A DNA stretch of 32,088 bases from assembly GCF_024160875.1 (NCBI RefSeq), contig NZ_JAIULA010000029.1, positions 1 through 32,088 on the forward strand, given 5' to 3'. The notes beneath the pieces were generated by a model that was given only the letters and a program-made list of their open reading frames with translations, was not told the origin of the DNA and did no database searches. Positions within the stretch are counted from its first letter, which is position 1. Each line of letters begins with the position of its first letter. The position numbers were made by a program, and so were the translations under genes. Shown here piece after piece: positions 1 to 8,535 of this stretch. The DNA is from Ligilactobacillus ubinensis (GTDB lineage Bacteria > Bacillota > Bacilli > Lactobacillales > Lactobacillaceae).

Positions 1-15
1 AATTACAATTGTAAC

Positions 16-37
16 AGAGAGTTATTTCTCTTTTTTG
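16..37 (+). terminator. Possible weak terminator of an upstream gene
   Basis: A 5-bp inverted repeat, AGAGA (16-20) and TCTCT (27-31), runs straight into a T tract. It could end transcription of a gene left of the window. The stem is short, so this is tentative. Confidence 0.3.
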
Positions 38-89
38 TCTTTTTTTATTTCTACCCACAAATACTTTACACTAACCTTAGCGAAAACGG

Positions 90-119
90 TTGCTAGTTTG
101 GCTAAATGTCATGTATAAT
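90..119 (+). promoter_or_regulatory. Putative promoter of the metA-like/cysK operon
   Basis: A -35-like TTGCTA at 90-95 is separated by 18 bp from a perfect -10 TATAAT at 114-119, which also has an upstream TG (extended -10). The untranslated leader to the ATG at 175 is only about 50 nt. That is too short for a T-box, so any sulfur control would have to act through a protein regulator; none is visible. Confidence 0.6.
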
Positions 120-174
120 GTAATTTGTGTACGAAAAGTAAGCTGTATAAATTATTAAAGAAGGGATAGATAGT

Positions 175-1011
175 ATGTCCAATCAAGACGCACTGAAAAT
201 AGGAATCTTGAATTTGATGCATGATAAGGTGGATACTCAAAAAAGATTTACCCATGTGCTACAGCAAACAGGTAAGCAAGTAGAGTTAACTTATTTTTAT
301 CCTGTTGATCACTATCAAGATAAACCAGTTCCTGAGCTGGTTAGTGCAATCTCTGAACCATTGGATCTTAAACGTGTCGCTAGACTAGATGCATTTATTG
401 TCACTGGGGCTCCTATTGAACAAATAGATTTTAATGAAGTCACTTATATTGCTGAATTGCAGGCACTATTTGATTGTTTAAATACCAATCATATTGAGCA
501 ATTATATGTCTGTTGGGGTGCAATGGCAGCGGCTAACTATTTTTATGGAATCGATAAATATCTCTTGAAAAACAAGCTTTTTGGAATATATCCACAGCTT
601 ATCTTAGAAGAAAATCCATTGCTAGCTGGGTTGGATCAAGGCTTTTTAGCACCACATGCTCGTTATGCTGAACTAGATTTGCAACAAGTTCAAACATCAA
701 CGTTACATGTATTAGCGACAACTGTGCAAAATGAATTATTTTTAGCAGAAAATCAAAAGCAACACCAAACATACCTCTTTTCGCATTTAGAATATGAAAA
801 AGAGGCATTATTAAAAGAATATCAGCGTGAATTAGCAGCAAATCCAAAGAAAATGAATCAATTGGCTAAACCACAAAATTATTTTAAAGATGAAAGAGCA
901 ATGCAACAACCTCTATTTAGTTGGCAACAAGCGCAAGAAGGCTTTTTTGCTAACTGGATGCAAACAGTGTGTAAAAGCAAGATGAATAAATTTGTAAATG
1001 AACAATGTTAG
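175..1011 (+). CDS. metA: MetA-family homoserine (or serine) O-acyltransferase
   Basis: A 278-residue protein of the homoserine O-succinyl/acetyltransferase (MetA/HTS) family, which transfers an acyl group from acyl-CoA to the hydroxyl of homoserine. Visible family marks are LNLM near residues 12-15, TGAPIE at 77-82, the nucleophile Cys113 in CWGAMAAAN, and His204/Glu206 in SHLEYE, matching the catalytic Cys-His-Glu of the family. The ATG at 175 follows AAGGGA (161-166) by 8 nt. The next gene, cysteine synthase, begins 17 nt after the stop, so the two form an operon. That pairing suggests the product may be O-acetylserine for cysteine synthesis rather than an acylated homoserine for methionine. 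Substrate assignment by family name is therefore uncertain. The protein is slightly shorter than the roughly 300 residues of E. coli MetA. Confidence 0.85.
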   Translation: MSNQDALKIGILNLMHDKVDTQKRFTHVLQQTGKQVELTYFYPVDHYQDKPVPELVSAISEPLDLKRVARLDAFIVTGAPIEQIDFNEVTYIAELQALFDCLNTNHIEQLYVCWGAMAAANYFYGIDKYLLKNKLFGIYPQLILEENPLLAGLDQGFLAPHARYAELDLQQVQTSTLHVLATTVQNELFLAENQKQHQTYLFSHLEYEKEALLKEYQRELAANPKKMNQLAKPQNYFKDERAMQQPLFSWQQAQEGFFANWMQTVCKSKMNKFVNEQC

Positions 1012-1028
1012 AAAGAAGGAATATGGAT

Positions 1029-1961
1029 ATGAGTAAAATTTATGCTTCGGTTACAGAATTAATTGGTAATACACCAATTGTTAAATTACAACATTTAGTA
1101 CCTAAAGATGCAGCAGATATTTATGTAAAGTTAGAATTTTTCAATCCAGCAGGGTCAATTAAGGATAGGATAGCTCTATCGATGCTTGAAGATGCTGAAA
1201 AATCAGGTAAATTAAAAACTGGCGGGACAATTATTGAACCAACATCAGGTAATACTGGTATTGGTTTAGCTGCAGTAGGCGCTGCTAAGGGTTATCAGGT
1301 TATTATTGTTATGCCAGATACAATGAGTGTTGAACGCCGTAAACTGATGCAAGGATATGGAGCAAAATTAATTTTGACGCCGGGTGCTGATGGAATGAAA
1401 GGCTCAATTGCTAAAGCAACTGAGTTAGTTAAAGAAAAGGGTTATTTTATGCCAATGCAATTTGAAAACCCGGCCAATCCAACTGTTCATGAAGAAAAAA
1501 CAGGCAATGAGATTTTGGCAGCATTTGGTGATCAGCTACCAGATGCATTCGTTGCGGGTGTTGGGACAGGTGGAACTTTGACCGGTGTAGGGCATGCGTT
1601 AAAAGTGGTAGATAAAAACATCAAGGTTTATGCGCTTGAACCAGCAGAATCACCTGTCTTAAAAGAAGGTCATGGTGGTAAACATAAAATTCAAGGTATT
1701 TCAGCTGGGTTTGTTCCTGAAGTTTTAGATAAAGAAATATATGATGGTATTATTGAAGTTCCTAGCGATGCAGCGATTCAAACAGCACGTCAGACAGCAT
1801 ATCAGGAGGGCTTTTTGCCGGGTATTTCAGCTGGGGCTAATATTTATGGAGCCATTGAGATTGCTAAGAAACTTGGTAAGGGGAAAAAGGTTGTTACAGT
1901 AGCCCCTGATGGTGGAGATCGTTATCTTTCAACGGATTTATTTGCGGGATATGAAGATTAG
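1029..1961 (+). CDS. cysK: Cysteine synthase (O-acetylserine sulfhydrylase)
   Basis: A 310-residue PLP-dependent enzyme of the cysteine synthase family. It makes cysteine from O-acetylserine and sulfide in the cytoplasm. The PLP lysine is Lys45 in GSIKDR, the substrate loop TSGNTG is at residues 72-77, and the phosphate-binding GVGTGGT lies near residue 180. Full length for CysK. Two upstream in-frame ATGs (1005 and 1023) exist, but AGAAGGA at 1014-1020 is correctly spaced (8 nt) only for the ATG at 1029, which also gives the canonical N-terminus ([15 protein letters not shown]). It is the second gene after the MetA-like acyltransferase, which probably supplies its acylated substrate. A homocysteine-forming side activity is possible in this family. 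Confidence 0.93.
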   Translation: MSKIYASVTELIGNTPIVKLQHLVPKDAADIYVKLEFFNPAGSIKDRIALSMLEDAEKSGKLKTGGTIIEPTSGNTGIGLAAVGAAKGYQVIIVMPDTMSVERRKLMQGYGAKLILTPGADGMKGSIAKATELVKEKGYFMPMQFENPANPTVHEEKTGNEILAAFGDQLPDAFVAGVGTGGTLTGVGHALKVVDKNIKVYALEPAESPVLKEGHGGKHKIQGISAGFVPEVLDKEIYDGIIEVPSDAAIQTARQTAYQEGFLPGISAGANIYGAIEIAKKLGKGKKVVTVAPDGGDRYLSTDLFAGYED

Positions 1962-2250
1962 CAAAAAGTATAAGAGAGTGGGATATTAACTGCGTTTAAT
2001 AGTGTAAACCAGACAATTCCAGGCCTGAATTATCCGATATACTTTTTAGCTGAACTATTTTTGGCGTATTCGCTTTAAGACTTTTGATGGAAGCGAATAG
2101 ATATTCATGTTAAACTAAGCTAATAGGTCAAATTTTAGAAATGGACGGGTGAACCCTTATGGTTTATTGTGGATTTGCATTATCTTTGGCACCACCATGT
2201 TCTTTGTTTCAATGGCAATAAAATATAATAATAGAAATGGAGAACATAGT
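1962..2250. other. Intergenic region between cysK and efp
   Basis: This stretch carries no convincing gene. It contains the AGAGTGGGA string common in lactobacillar intergenic repeats (near 1974) and a perfect 9-bp inverted repeat, TATTCGCTT (2067-2075) with AAGCGAATA (2091-2099), not followed by a T tract. A hydrophobic reading frame from a GTG at 2149 runs in phase into efp but has no good ribosome site, so it is treated as leader DNA. Confidence 0.5.
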
Positions 2251-2808
2251 ATGGTAGAAGCAATAAATTTAAAAAGTGGTATGATTTTTGAAAAAGGCGG
2301 TAAATTGATAAAAGTTTTAGAAGCTAATCATCATAAACCGGGTAAGGGTAATACCGTGATGCAAATGAAGCTTAGTGATGTTCGTTCAGGTTCAATCGTG
2401 CAAACGACGATGCGTCCTTCAGAAAAAGTGGAATTAGCAATAGTTGATAAGAAACAAGCTCAGTTTTTATATCGCCAAGATGATCTTTTGTGTTTTATGG
2501 ATATGGAAACGTATGAACAATATGAACTTCCAACGGATAATTTAGAAGAAACGTTAAAATATTTAATTCCTAATTTGCAAGTCCAATTAGATTTTTGTAA
2601 GGGTGAGTTAATTGGAGTACAGCTACCTGGAACAGTTGAGTTAAAAGTTGAGGAAACAGAACCTTTAATTAAGGGAGCAACAGCTGCGAGTGGTGGTAAA
2701 CCAGCAACTATGGAAACAGGATTAGTGGTTATTGTGCCAGACTTTATTCAATCAGGTGAAACGTTAGTTGTTAATACGAGCAATGGAACTTATAAGCAAC
2801 GAGCATAA
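2251..2808 (+). CDS. efp: Elongation factor P
   Basis: A 185-residue EF-P, which enters the ribosomal E-site region and relieves stalling at polyproline stretches. The three-domain length is complete. The tip loop HHKPGKGN places the residue normally modified, Lys32, at its expected position. The start at ATG 2251 is set by GGAGA at 2239-2243 (7-nt spacing) and by the canonical N-terminus MVEAINLKSGM. An in-frame 34-residue hydrophobic extension upstream is rejected as non-coding. It is monocistronic and followed by a strong hairpin terminator. Lactobacilli often carry two EF-P copies; whether another exists lies outside the window. Confidence 0.95.
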   Translation: MVEAINLKSGMIFEKGGKLIKVLEANHHKPGKGNTVMQMKLSDVRSGSIVQTTMRPSEKVELAIVDKKQAQFLYRQDDLLCFMDMETYEQYELPTDNLEETLKYLIPNLQVQLDFCKGELIGVQLPGTVELKVEETEPLIKGATAASGGKPATMETGLVVIVPDFIQSGETLVVNTSNGTYKQRA

Positions 2809-2837
2809 TTAGTAATAATATAAAAAAAGCGTATAGT

Positions 2838-2872
2838 AACGAGTCTGGTAAAAAATCAGACTCGTTTTATAT
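2838..2872 (+). terminator. efp terminator
   Basis: A 9-bp perfect stem, ACGAGTCTG (2839-2847) and CAGACTCGT (2857-2865), with a 9-nt loop and a T-rich 3' side. It is a good Rho-independent terminator just after efp. Confidence 0.8.
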
Positions 2873-3142
2873 TTTCCAGTAATTAGTGCCGAAAATTATG
2901 TGTAAGGAGCCATTAGTTAGAGTTAATCTCACAATCCGGGGGATTTCTCAGAGTATTTGATCTACAAATTAGTGTATTTTAGCTAAATACAATTTAGGTT
3001 ACTTTTTAGATTAAGGCTGGATAAAGATTCACGGGCTAGTTAGTAACGATTTACAATTTTAGATACATTTAGAATTTAAGAATTAGTTGAAATGAAGGAA
3101 TAAAGTTTATTTATTAAAAAATTAGCAGCTGATTAAAAAGAG
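2873..3142. other. Gene-free spacer upstream of the met T-box
   Basis: About 270 bp between the efp terminator and the metNIQ promoter. I see no open frame with a ribosome site, no RNA signature and no strong repeat here. Confidence 0.5.
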
Positions 3143-3171
3143 TTGACAAAATATAAAATAAAAGGTAACAT
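3143..3171 (+). promoter_or_regulatory. Promoter of the metNIQ T-box operon
   Basis: A consensus -35 TTGACA (3143-3148), a 17-bp spacer and a -10 TAACAT (3166-3171) lie directly before the T-box leader. Transcription would start near 3178. Confidence 0.75.
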
Positions 3172-3177
3172 CAAGAC

Positions 3178-3445
3178 GTTATAACTTAATAATAGTAAAC
3201 GTAGAAGAGAAGAGTAGTTTATAGGTGTTAGTAACAGAGAACCTCAATTTGCTGAGATGAGGTCTAATGGATATAAATGAAGATGAGCTCTGAGTTTGAT
3301 TCGTGGTGCAAGCTGCTAATCCGTTGAGATGCGATATAATTGAAGGCTTTAATATGAGCTATTGAGGTTGTCATTATGATGTGGCAATAAATAAAGGTGG
3401 TACCACGGTTTTTCGTCCTTGTAGAGGATGAAGGCTTTTTTTTTG
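3178..3445 (+). promoter_or_regulatory. T-box riboswitch, methionine specific
   Basis: The leader of the metNIQ operon has the T-box signature AAAGGTGGTACCACGG at 3393-3408, followed by a terminator hairpin built on TCGTCCT/AGGATGA and a run of T at 3436-3444. In stem I, CAGAG (about 3234-3238) can pair with CTCTG (3288-3292) and ACCTC with GAGGT. The bulge between the strands exposes an ATG at 3283-3285 in the GAAGATGAGC context, a methionine specifier codon. The TGGT in the T-box can pair with the NCCA end of a tRNA whose discriminator base is A. Known mechanism: uncharged tRNA-Met stabilises the antiterminator, so the importer is made when methionine is short. The specifier matches the function of the genes downstream, which supports the call. 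Confidence 0.9.
3411..3444 (+). terminator. T-box regulated terminator
   Basis: A hairpin of TTCGTCCTT and AGGATGAAGG separated by a short loop, followed by nine T residues. Its 5' side competes with the T-box antiterminator strand, as expected for tRNA-controlled attenuation. Confidence 0.8.
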
Positions 3446-3474
3446 GTCTAAATTTTGGAGGGAAAGTAAAGATT

Positions 3475-4521
3475 ATGATAGAACTAAAAGATTTGACTAA
3501 GACTTTCCAAACGGATGATGGAGAGGTACATGCAGTTTCGGATGTTAATCTAACTGTCAACAAAGGTGAAGTTTTTGGAATTGTAGGTTTTTCAGGTGCA
3601 GGCAAGAGTACGTTAGTTAGAATGTTGAATGGGCTTGAGACACCAACTAGTGGTGAAGTTATTATTAATGGAACAAGGATTGATAATCTTGGTGGAACAC
3701 AATTGCGTGAGAAACGACGCAAAATTGGAATGATTTTTCAACACTTTAACTTATTATGGTCACGAACCGTATTGCAAAATATCATGTTTCCATTAGAATT
3801 AACAAACTTAACGAAAAACGAACGCGAGAAAAAAGCGCAACATTTAGCTGAATTAGTAGGATTAGGAGATAGAATGCATGCTTATCCTTCACAACTATCA
3901 GGTGGACAAAAGCAACGTGTAGGAATAGCCCGGGCACTAGCTAATGATCCAGATATTTTAATTTCGGATGAGGCAACTAGTGCTCTTGATCCGCAAACAA
4001 CAGATGAAGTACTAGAGTTATTGGAAGACATTAACAAAAAGTTGAAGTTAACAATAGTGATAATTACCCATGAAATGCACGTTATTCGCCGTTTGGCAGA
4101 TACAGTTGCTGTGATGGAAGATGGAAAGGTGATTGAAAAAGGATCAGTTGCAGAGGTGTTTACGCACCCTAAAGAAGATTTAACGAAACGCTTTGTCAAT
4201 GCTGAAATTGATCCAACCCAAACGGTTGATATTCGTGAGATAACCAAAGACTTATTACAAAAATATCCAGATGGATTATTAGTAAAACTAGCTTTTCATG
4301 GAGATCAAGTGCAACAACCTGTTGTAAGTGAAGTAATTCGGAAGTTTCCTAACTTGCAACTTAGTATTTTAGAAGGCGCAATTCATCAAGTAGCGGATAA
4401 AGCAACGACGATAGGGTCATTGTATATTCAATTATTAGGGCCTAAGGATGATATTGAAAAATGTTTGCAATTCTTACAAGAATTACGAGTAGAAACGGTG
4501 GTGATCCAAGATGAACAATAG
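3475..4521 (+). CDS. metN: Methionine ABC transporter ATP-binding protein
   Basis: The 348-residue ATPase of the MetNIQ methionine importer. It has Walker A GFSGAGKST (residues 38-46), the Q-loop near FQHFNLL, the signature LSGGQKQR (141-148), Walker B ILISDEATSALD (161-172) and the switch His in ITHEM. Residues of about 265-345 match the C-terminal NIL regulatory domain, which binds methionine and gives feedback inhibition in known homologues. The ATG at 3475 follows GGAGGGA (3457-3463). A longer in-frame reading from 3397 would begin inside the T-box and is rejected. The stop overlaps metI by 11 nt. Expression is controlled by the methionine T-box. Confidence 0.95.
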   Translation: MIELKDLTKTFQTDDGEVHAVSDVNLTVNKGEVFGIVGFSGAGKSTLVRMLNGLETPTSGEVIINGTRIDNLGGTQLREKRRKIGMIFQHFNLLWSRTVLQNIMFPLELTNLTKNEREKKAQHLAELVGLGDRMHAYPSQLSGGQKQRVGIARALANDPDILISDEATSALDPQTTDEVLELLEDINKKLKLTIVIITHEMHVIRRLADTVAVMEDGKVIEKGSVAEVFTHPKEDLTKRFVNAEIDPTQTVDIREITKDLLQKYPDGLLVKLAFHGDQVQQPVVSEVIRKFPNLQLSILEGAIHQVADKATTIGSLYIQLLGPKDDIEKCLQFLQELRVETVVIQDEQ

Positions 4522-5200
4522 TACCGGTTTTGCATCATATTTCCAATTTAAAAATGTTAATTGGCCTAATCTAGAAGCTGCAGCTTGGGAAACCATTTGG
4601 ATGACAGTTGTGGCAGTTGTGATCGTTGCAATTTTTGGATTATTATTGGGATTACTATTGTTTGAAACACGAAATAGTAATAGTCCACTGATTAAGGCAT
4701 TGAATTGGATTGTTTCTGCTTTTGTTAATATTTTTCGGTCAATTCCATTCATTATTTTAATAGTCTTGTTGTTAAATTTCACGCAAATTCTGGTTGGTTC
4801 TATTACAGGACCTAAGGCAGCAATTCCATCACTTGTCTTTTCAGCAGCTCCATTTTATGCACGCCTAGTTGAAATTGCTTTTCGTGAAGTTGATGCAGGT
4901 GTGATTGAAGCTGCGACAGCAATGGGAGCAACTAGATGGCAGATTATTTATAAGGTTTTAATTCCAGAAAGTTTGCCAGCTTTAATTTCTGGAATCACAG
5001 TAACAGCAATTTCCTTAATTGGTTATACAGCGATGGCTGGAGCAATTGGAGCAGGTGGATTAGGGCAACTAGCTTATACAGATGGATTCCAATCTTATAA
5101 TAATGCCATTACATTAGCTGCAACAGTTGCAATTGTAATTATTGTTATGATTTTTCAGCTTATAGGTGATAGAGCTGTTAAACATGTTGATAAACGGTAG
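4511..5200 (+). CDS. metI: Methionine ABC transporter permease
   Basis: A 229-residue inner-membrane permease with about five hydrophobic helices. The ABC coupling motif (EAA loop) is visible as EAATAMGATRWQIIYKVLIP near residue 137. Two copies with the MetN dimer form the importer. The gene starts inside the end of metN, a sign of translational coupling, and belongs to the same T-box controlled operon. It is of normal length for MetI. Confidence 0.94.
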   Translation: MNNSTGFASYFQFKNVNWPNLEAAAWETIWMTVVAVVIVAIFGLLLGLLLFETRNSNSPLIKALNWIVSAFVNIFRSIPFIILIVLLLNFTQILVGSITGPKAAIPSLVFSAAPFYARLVEIAFREVDAGVIEAATAMGATRWQIIYKVLIPESLPALISGITVTAISLIGYTAMAGAIGAGGLGQLAYTDGFQSYNNAITLAATVAIVIIVMIFQLIGDRAVKHVDKR

Positions 5201-5244
5201 TTAAGTTAATTAAAATTATAAAAATTATTTGGGGGCATTACATT

Positions 5245-6063
5245 ATGAAAAAAGCACGTATTTTTAGTTTTGTTACTGCAGTAGTGGCAGCAGCGGCATT
5301 GTTTGTCGGTGGGAGTAAAGTTGTAAAAGCAGATACAACTTTAACTGTTGGTGCATCTGCTAATCCACATGCTATTATTTTAAATCACGTTAAGAGTCAG
5401 CTGAAAAAAGAAGGCATTAACCTAAAAGTTAAAGTCTATGACGATTATATTATGCCTAATAAAGCATTAGCCAATGGTGATATTGACGCTAACTACTTTC
5501 AGCATATTCCCTTTTTAGACCAATGGAACAAGAAAAATAACGGGACATTGATTTCTGCCGGTAAGGTGCATTTGGAACCAATTGCTGTGTATTCAAAGAA
5601 ATATAAGAGCTTAAAAGCTTTACCAAATGGGGCTAAGATTTATGTGTCAAGCAATACAGCTGATTATGGTCGTATTTTAAAGCTTTTCAAAGATGCTGGG
5701 CTAATTACTTTGAAAAAAGGAACCAAGATAACAACAGCAACATTTGATGATATTAAAACAAACAAGAAAAACTTGAAATTTGTGCATACTTTTGAAGCAA
5801 AATTGATGCCTAAACTATATGCTTCAAATGAAGCAGCAGCAACGGTTATCAATGCTAATTATGCTGTTCAAGCAGGATTAAATCCAACTAAAGACTCGAT
5901 TGCACGTGAAAAGAGCACATCAGAATATGCAAATATTGTAGCAATTCGTAAATCAGAAAAAAACAACAAAGCAATCAAGAAGTTAATGGCGGCATTACAA
6001 TCCAAATCAACACAAAACTGGATTAAAAAGCACTTCAAAGGAGCAATTTTACCTGCTAAATAA
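5245..6063 (+). CDS. metQ: Methionine-binding protein of the MetNIQ importer, no lipobox
   Basis: A 272-residue NlpA/MetQ-family substrate-binding protein. A signal peptide is clear: a basic start (MKKAR), a hydrophobic core to about residue 22, and a likely signal peptidase I site after VVKA (VKA-DTT). Gram-positive MetQ proteins are normally lipoproteins with a cysteine after the signal peptide. This one has no cysteine anywhere, and the expected lipobox place reads LFVGGSK. Ligand-binding marks such as GASANPHA, DANYFQHIPFL and the C-terminal NYA region are intact. GGGGG at 5231-5235 is spaced for the ATG. Last gene of the T-box operon, 44 nt after metI. How the protein stays at the cell surface is not evident. 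Confidence 0.92.
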   Translation: MKKARIFSFVTAVVAAAALFVGGSKVVKADTTLTVGASANPHAIILNHVKSQLKKEGINLKVKVYDDYIMPNKALANGDIDANYFQHIPFLDQWNKKNNGTLISAGKVHLEPIAVYSKKYKSLKALPNGAKIYVSSNTADYGRILKLFKDAGLITLKKGTKITTATFDDIKTNKKNLKFVHTFEAKLMPKLYASNEAAATVINANYAVQAGLNPTKDSIAREKSTSEYANIVAIRKSEKNNKAIKKLMAALQSKSTQNWIKKHFKGAILPAK

Positions 6064-6080
6064 TATCAGATTTGTTTAAT

Positions 6081-6136
6081 TAATAGATGTGAACGAGGGA
6101 AATTTTATTTGTCTTGTTTACATCTATTATTGTTTT
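6081..6136 (+). terminator. metNIQ operon terminator
   Basis: A 10-bp perfect stem, TAATAGATGT (6081-6090) and ACATCTATTA (6120-6129), extended inward by three pairs after one mismatch. It has a long loop and is followed by TTGTTTT. Confidence 0.65.
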
Positions 6137-6274
6137 AGACGAACTAAATAATTTTTGGTTATAAAAATAAGCTAAAAACTATAGTCTATCGATTTTAATT
6201 CACGGTTTAAAATGTTATTATAGAAAGAGTAACTAAAAGTATAGCATGTAAGAATAAGAAATGAGGAATGTCAA

Positions 6275-7642
6275 TTGCCAAGTGGTCAGGCGAGTCTCGA
6301 TTTGATCATTGTCGTAGTAGTATTTTTCTTTGCAGCATTTTTTGTTGCTGCTGAATTTGCACTAGTTAGTGTACGAAAAAGCGCCCTTGAGAGTGCTTTA
6401 GAATCGGGCTCAGGAAATGAGCGCAAGTTGAAGTTAGCAGTAAAGATGACATCGAGTTTGAACGAATATCTTTCGACGACGCAAGTAGGAGTTACGTTGT
6501 CAGGAATTATTTTAGGTTGGATTGGGGCAGATTCTTTATCACGAATGTTAAAGGATTTATTTGAAACATTCAACTTAAGTCATACAACTGCGGTTGCAAT
6601 TAGTGCAACTTTAGGTGTGGTGTTATTAACGTATTTGGAAGTTGTTTTGACAGAGATTGTGCCAAAAAACATTAGTATTGATAAGCCGATTCAGGTGATG
6701 ATGTTTATTGTCACACCATTACATTACTTCCATATACTATTTTATCCTTTTGTGTGGTTGCTTAATGTATCGGCAACAGGAATTGTTAAAATGCTAGGGA
6801 TGCAACCAGCGGGTGAAGAACAAGATATCCTATCACAAAATGAAATATTGAATATCTCTAAAACATCTGTTTCCGGTGGTGCTTTGGATAAAGAAGATTT
6901 AGTCTATATGCAAAGAGCCTTTGATTTTAATGATAAAGTTGCCAAAGATGTGATGATTGACCGAACAAGTTTAGAGGTTATTGATGTTACAGAAACGGTG
7001 CATGATGTGATTGCAGCATATTTAAAAGAGGGCTACACTCGTTTTCCAGTAGTTGCCAATAATGATAAAGATAAAATATTAGGATATGTGTATATTTATG
7101 ACATGATTCGCCAAGCACAAGTTGACGATACAGTTCGCGTAAGTAAGTTATTAAGGACGATTATTACAGTTCCAGAAATAACTCCTATTCAAGATTTGTT
7201 ACAGCAAATGATTAAAAAACAAACACCAATTGTGGTTGTCTTAGATGAGTATGGTGGAACAAGCGGAATTGTAACAGATCGCGATATTTATGAGGAATTA
7301 TTCGGAACGGTTAAAGATGAAATTGATGATGTTTCTGGAGAGGATATCATTAAAGATAGCGATGGAACATATCGAATTTCAGGAAAAACAACATTGTATG
7401 ATTTTGAACGTTATTTCCGCTATCGAAATGAAAGTTTTCAGGAATCTGATAGTGTGACAATAGCGGGATATTTATTGGAAAATTATAAGATTAAGCTTGG
7501 TAGTGTAGTTACAATTGGTGATTTTGAGATTACTATTACAGAATTTAAACGTAATTACATTGAATGGATGAAAGTTACACGTAAGCCACAAACTGAGCTT
7601 GAAGAAGATGTTAAAGTGCAAGAAGATAAGTACTTTGATTGA
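6275..7642 (+). CDS. CNNM/CorC-type membrane protein with CBS pair (hemolysin C family)
   Basis: A 455-residue membrane protein. Order of parts: N-terminal DUF21/CNNM membrane domain with about four helices (residues 8-200, including AAEFALVSVRKSAL and ILGWIGADSLSRML), a CBS-domain pair (about 220-345, with MIDRTSLEVID and VVLDEYGGTSGIVT), and a C-terminal CorC_HlyC domain (about 360-440). Characterised members move or sense Mg2+ or other divalent ions; the older hemolysin name is not meaningful. The start is a TTG at 6275, 7 nt after GAGGA (6263-6267); no in-frame ATG with a ribosome site lies nearby. It is monocistronic with its own terminator. The exact substrate cannot be read from sequence. 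Confidence 0.88.
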   Translation: MPSGQASLDLIIVVVVFFFAAFFVAAEFALVSVRKSALESALESGSGNERKLKLAVKMTSSLNEYLSTTQVGVTLSGIILGWIGADSLSRMLKDLFETFNLSHTTAVAISATLGVVLLTYLEVVLTEIVPKNISIDKPIQVMMFIVTPLHYFHILFYPFVWLLNVSATGIVKMLGMQPAGEEQDILSQNEILNISKTSVSGGALDKEDLVYMQRAFDFNDKVAKDVMIDRTSLEVIDVTETVHDVIAAYLKEGYTRFPVVANNDKDKILGYVYIYDMIRQAQVDDTVRVSKLLRTIITVPEITPIQDLLQQMIKKQTPIVVVLDEYGGTSGIVTDRDIYEELFGTVKDEIDDVSGEDIIKDSDGTYRISGKTTLYDFERYFRYRNESFQESDSVTIAGYLLENYKIKLGSVVTIGDFEITITEFKRNYIEWMKVTRKPQTELEEDVKVQEDKYFD

Positions 7643-7647
7643 TATTA

Positions 7648-7690
7648 AGGAGGAGAAGTTGAGAATAATGGTTCTCAAGCTCCTCTTTTT
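7648..7690 (+). terminator. Terminator after the CNNM gene
   Basis: Arms GAGGAG-AAG-TTGAGAA and TTCTCAA-G-CTCCTC flank a 6-nt loop and run into CTTTTTT. It is a strong stem with one internal bulge. Confidence 0.85.
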
Positions 7691-7755
7691 TACTAAATTT
7701 GGGTGTTAGTAAAAGGCATAATTGCGATTTTTAACGATAGAAAGGGTGAAATTTT

Positions 7756-8526
7756 ATGGATAGAATATTACCGCTTAAAAGTGCAGTTAATTATAGAGAA
7801 ATGGGTGGCTATAAGACTACAACTGGTTATACGACTAAATGGCATAAATTAATCCGCTGTGGCAGTTTAAGTTACTTATCAAAAAAAGATGTTAGCTATA
7901 TATATGACTATGGAACACGGTATATTATTGACTTTCGTTCAAATAGTGAAACCTCAATTTATCCGGATAAAAAAATAGCTGGAGTAACGCATGTTAACGC
8001 TCAAGTTTATCCCTTTGAAAATTCGTTATTTAAGAATCTAGGTGTTATTGCTTCGATGAAATTAGGAAAGGTGAATTTTATTGATGAAGCATACGCTCAA
8101 ATGCTAGTAGATCCGCATGCACAACAAGCTTATCGACAATTTTTTAAGTATTTGTTAGAAAACGATAAAGACGATGAAAGTTTAGTTTTTCATTGTACTG
8201 CTGGAAAAGATCGAACTGGTGTAGGAGCGTTTTTAGTGTTAAGTGCTTTAAAGGTTGAACAACAAACGATATTGGAAGATTATTTATTAACTAATTTGGC
8301 ATATAGTCAAGAATCGACAGAACAGGTTAATAAGTTATTAACACATACTCCGGCTAACCAGTTAGCAGATAAATTAAATACTAGATTAGCTGTAAGTCAA
8401 GATAATTTTGAGATACTTAACAAGGTTTGTGTAACGCTATGTGGTAGTGTTGAGCAGTATCTAAAGATGAAGCTAGGTTTGACATCAGCAGATTTAACAA
8501 AGTTGCAACAAATTTACTTAGAATAG
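7756..8526 (+). CDS. Tyrosine/dual-specificity protein phosphatase (PTP-like)
   Basis: A 256-residue protein of the bacterial tyrosine phosphatase family with the N-terminal NYREMGGYKT box typical of Lactobacillales members. The active-site loop HCTAGKDRTG places the nucleophile Cys147 and phosphate-binding Arg153 as required, and a probable general-acid region precedes it (IDFRSNSE). In this family the targets may be phosphotyrosine or phosphoinositide; none is known here. No signal peptide, so probably cytoplasmic. It is the first gene of a three-gene operon, 9 nt before the Nudix gene. Confidence 0.88.
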   Translation: MDRILPLKSAVNYREMGGYKTTTGYTTKWHKLIRCGSLSYLSKKDVSYIYDYGTRYIIDFRSNSETSIYPDKKIAGVTHVNAQVYPFENSLFKNLGVIASMKLGKVNFIDEAYAQMLVDPHAQQAYRQFFKYLLENDKDDESLVFHCTAGKDRTGVGAFLVLSALKVEQQTILEDYLLTNLAYSQESTEQVNKLLTHTPANQLADKLNTRLAVSQDNFEILNKVCVTLCGSVEQYLKMKLGLTSADLTKLQQIYLE

Positions 8527-8535
8527 GAGTTAAAA

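Noticed and set aside
2149-2250. Hydrophobic in-frame extension of EF-P from a GTG (would be a membrane-anchored EF-P)
   Set aside because: No convincing ribosome site before the GTG, whereas the ATG at 2251 has GGAGA at the right distance and gives the exact family N-terminus.
3397-3474. Longer metN beginning inside the T-box
   Set aside because: The extension is the T-box antiterminator and terminator; the ATG at 3475 has a GGAGGGA site and starts the ABC domain normally.
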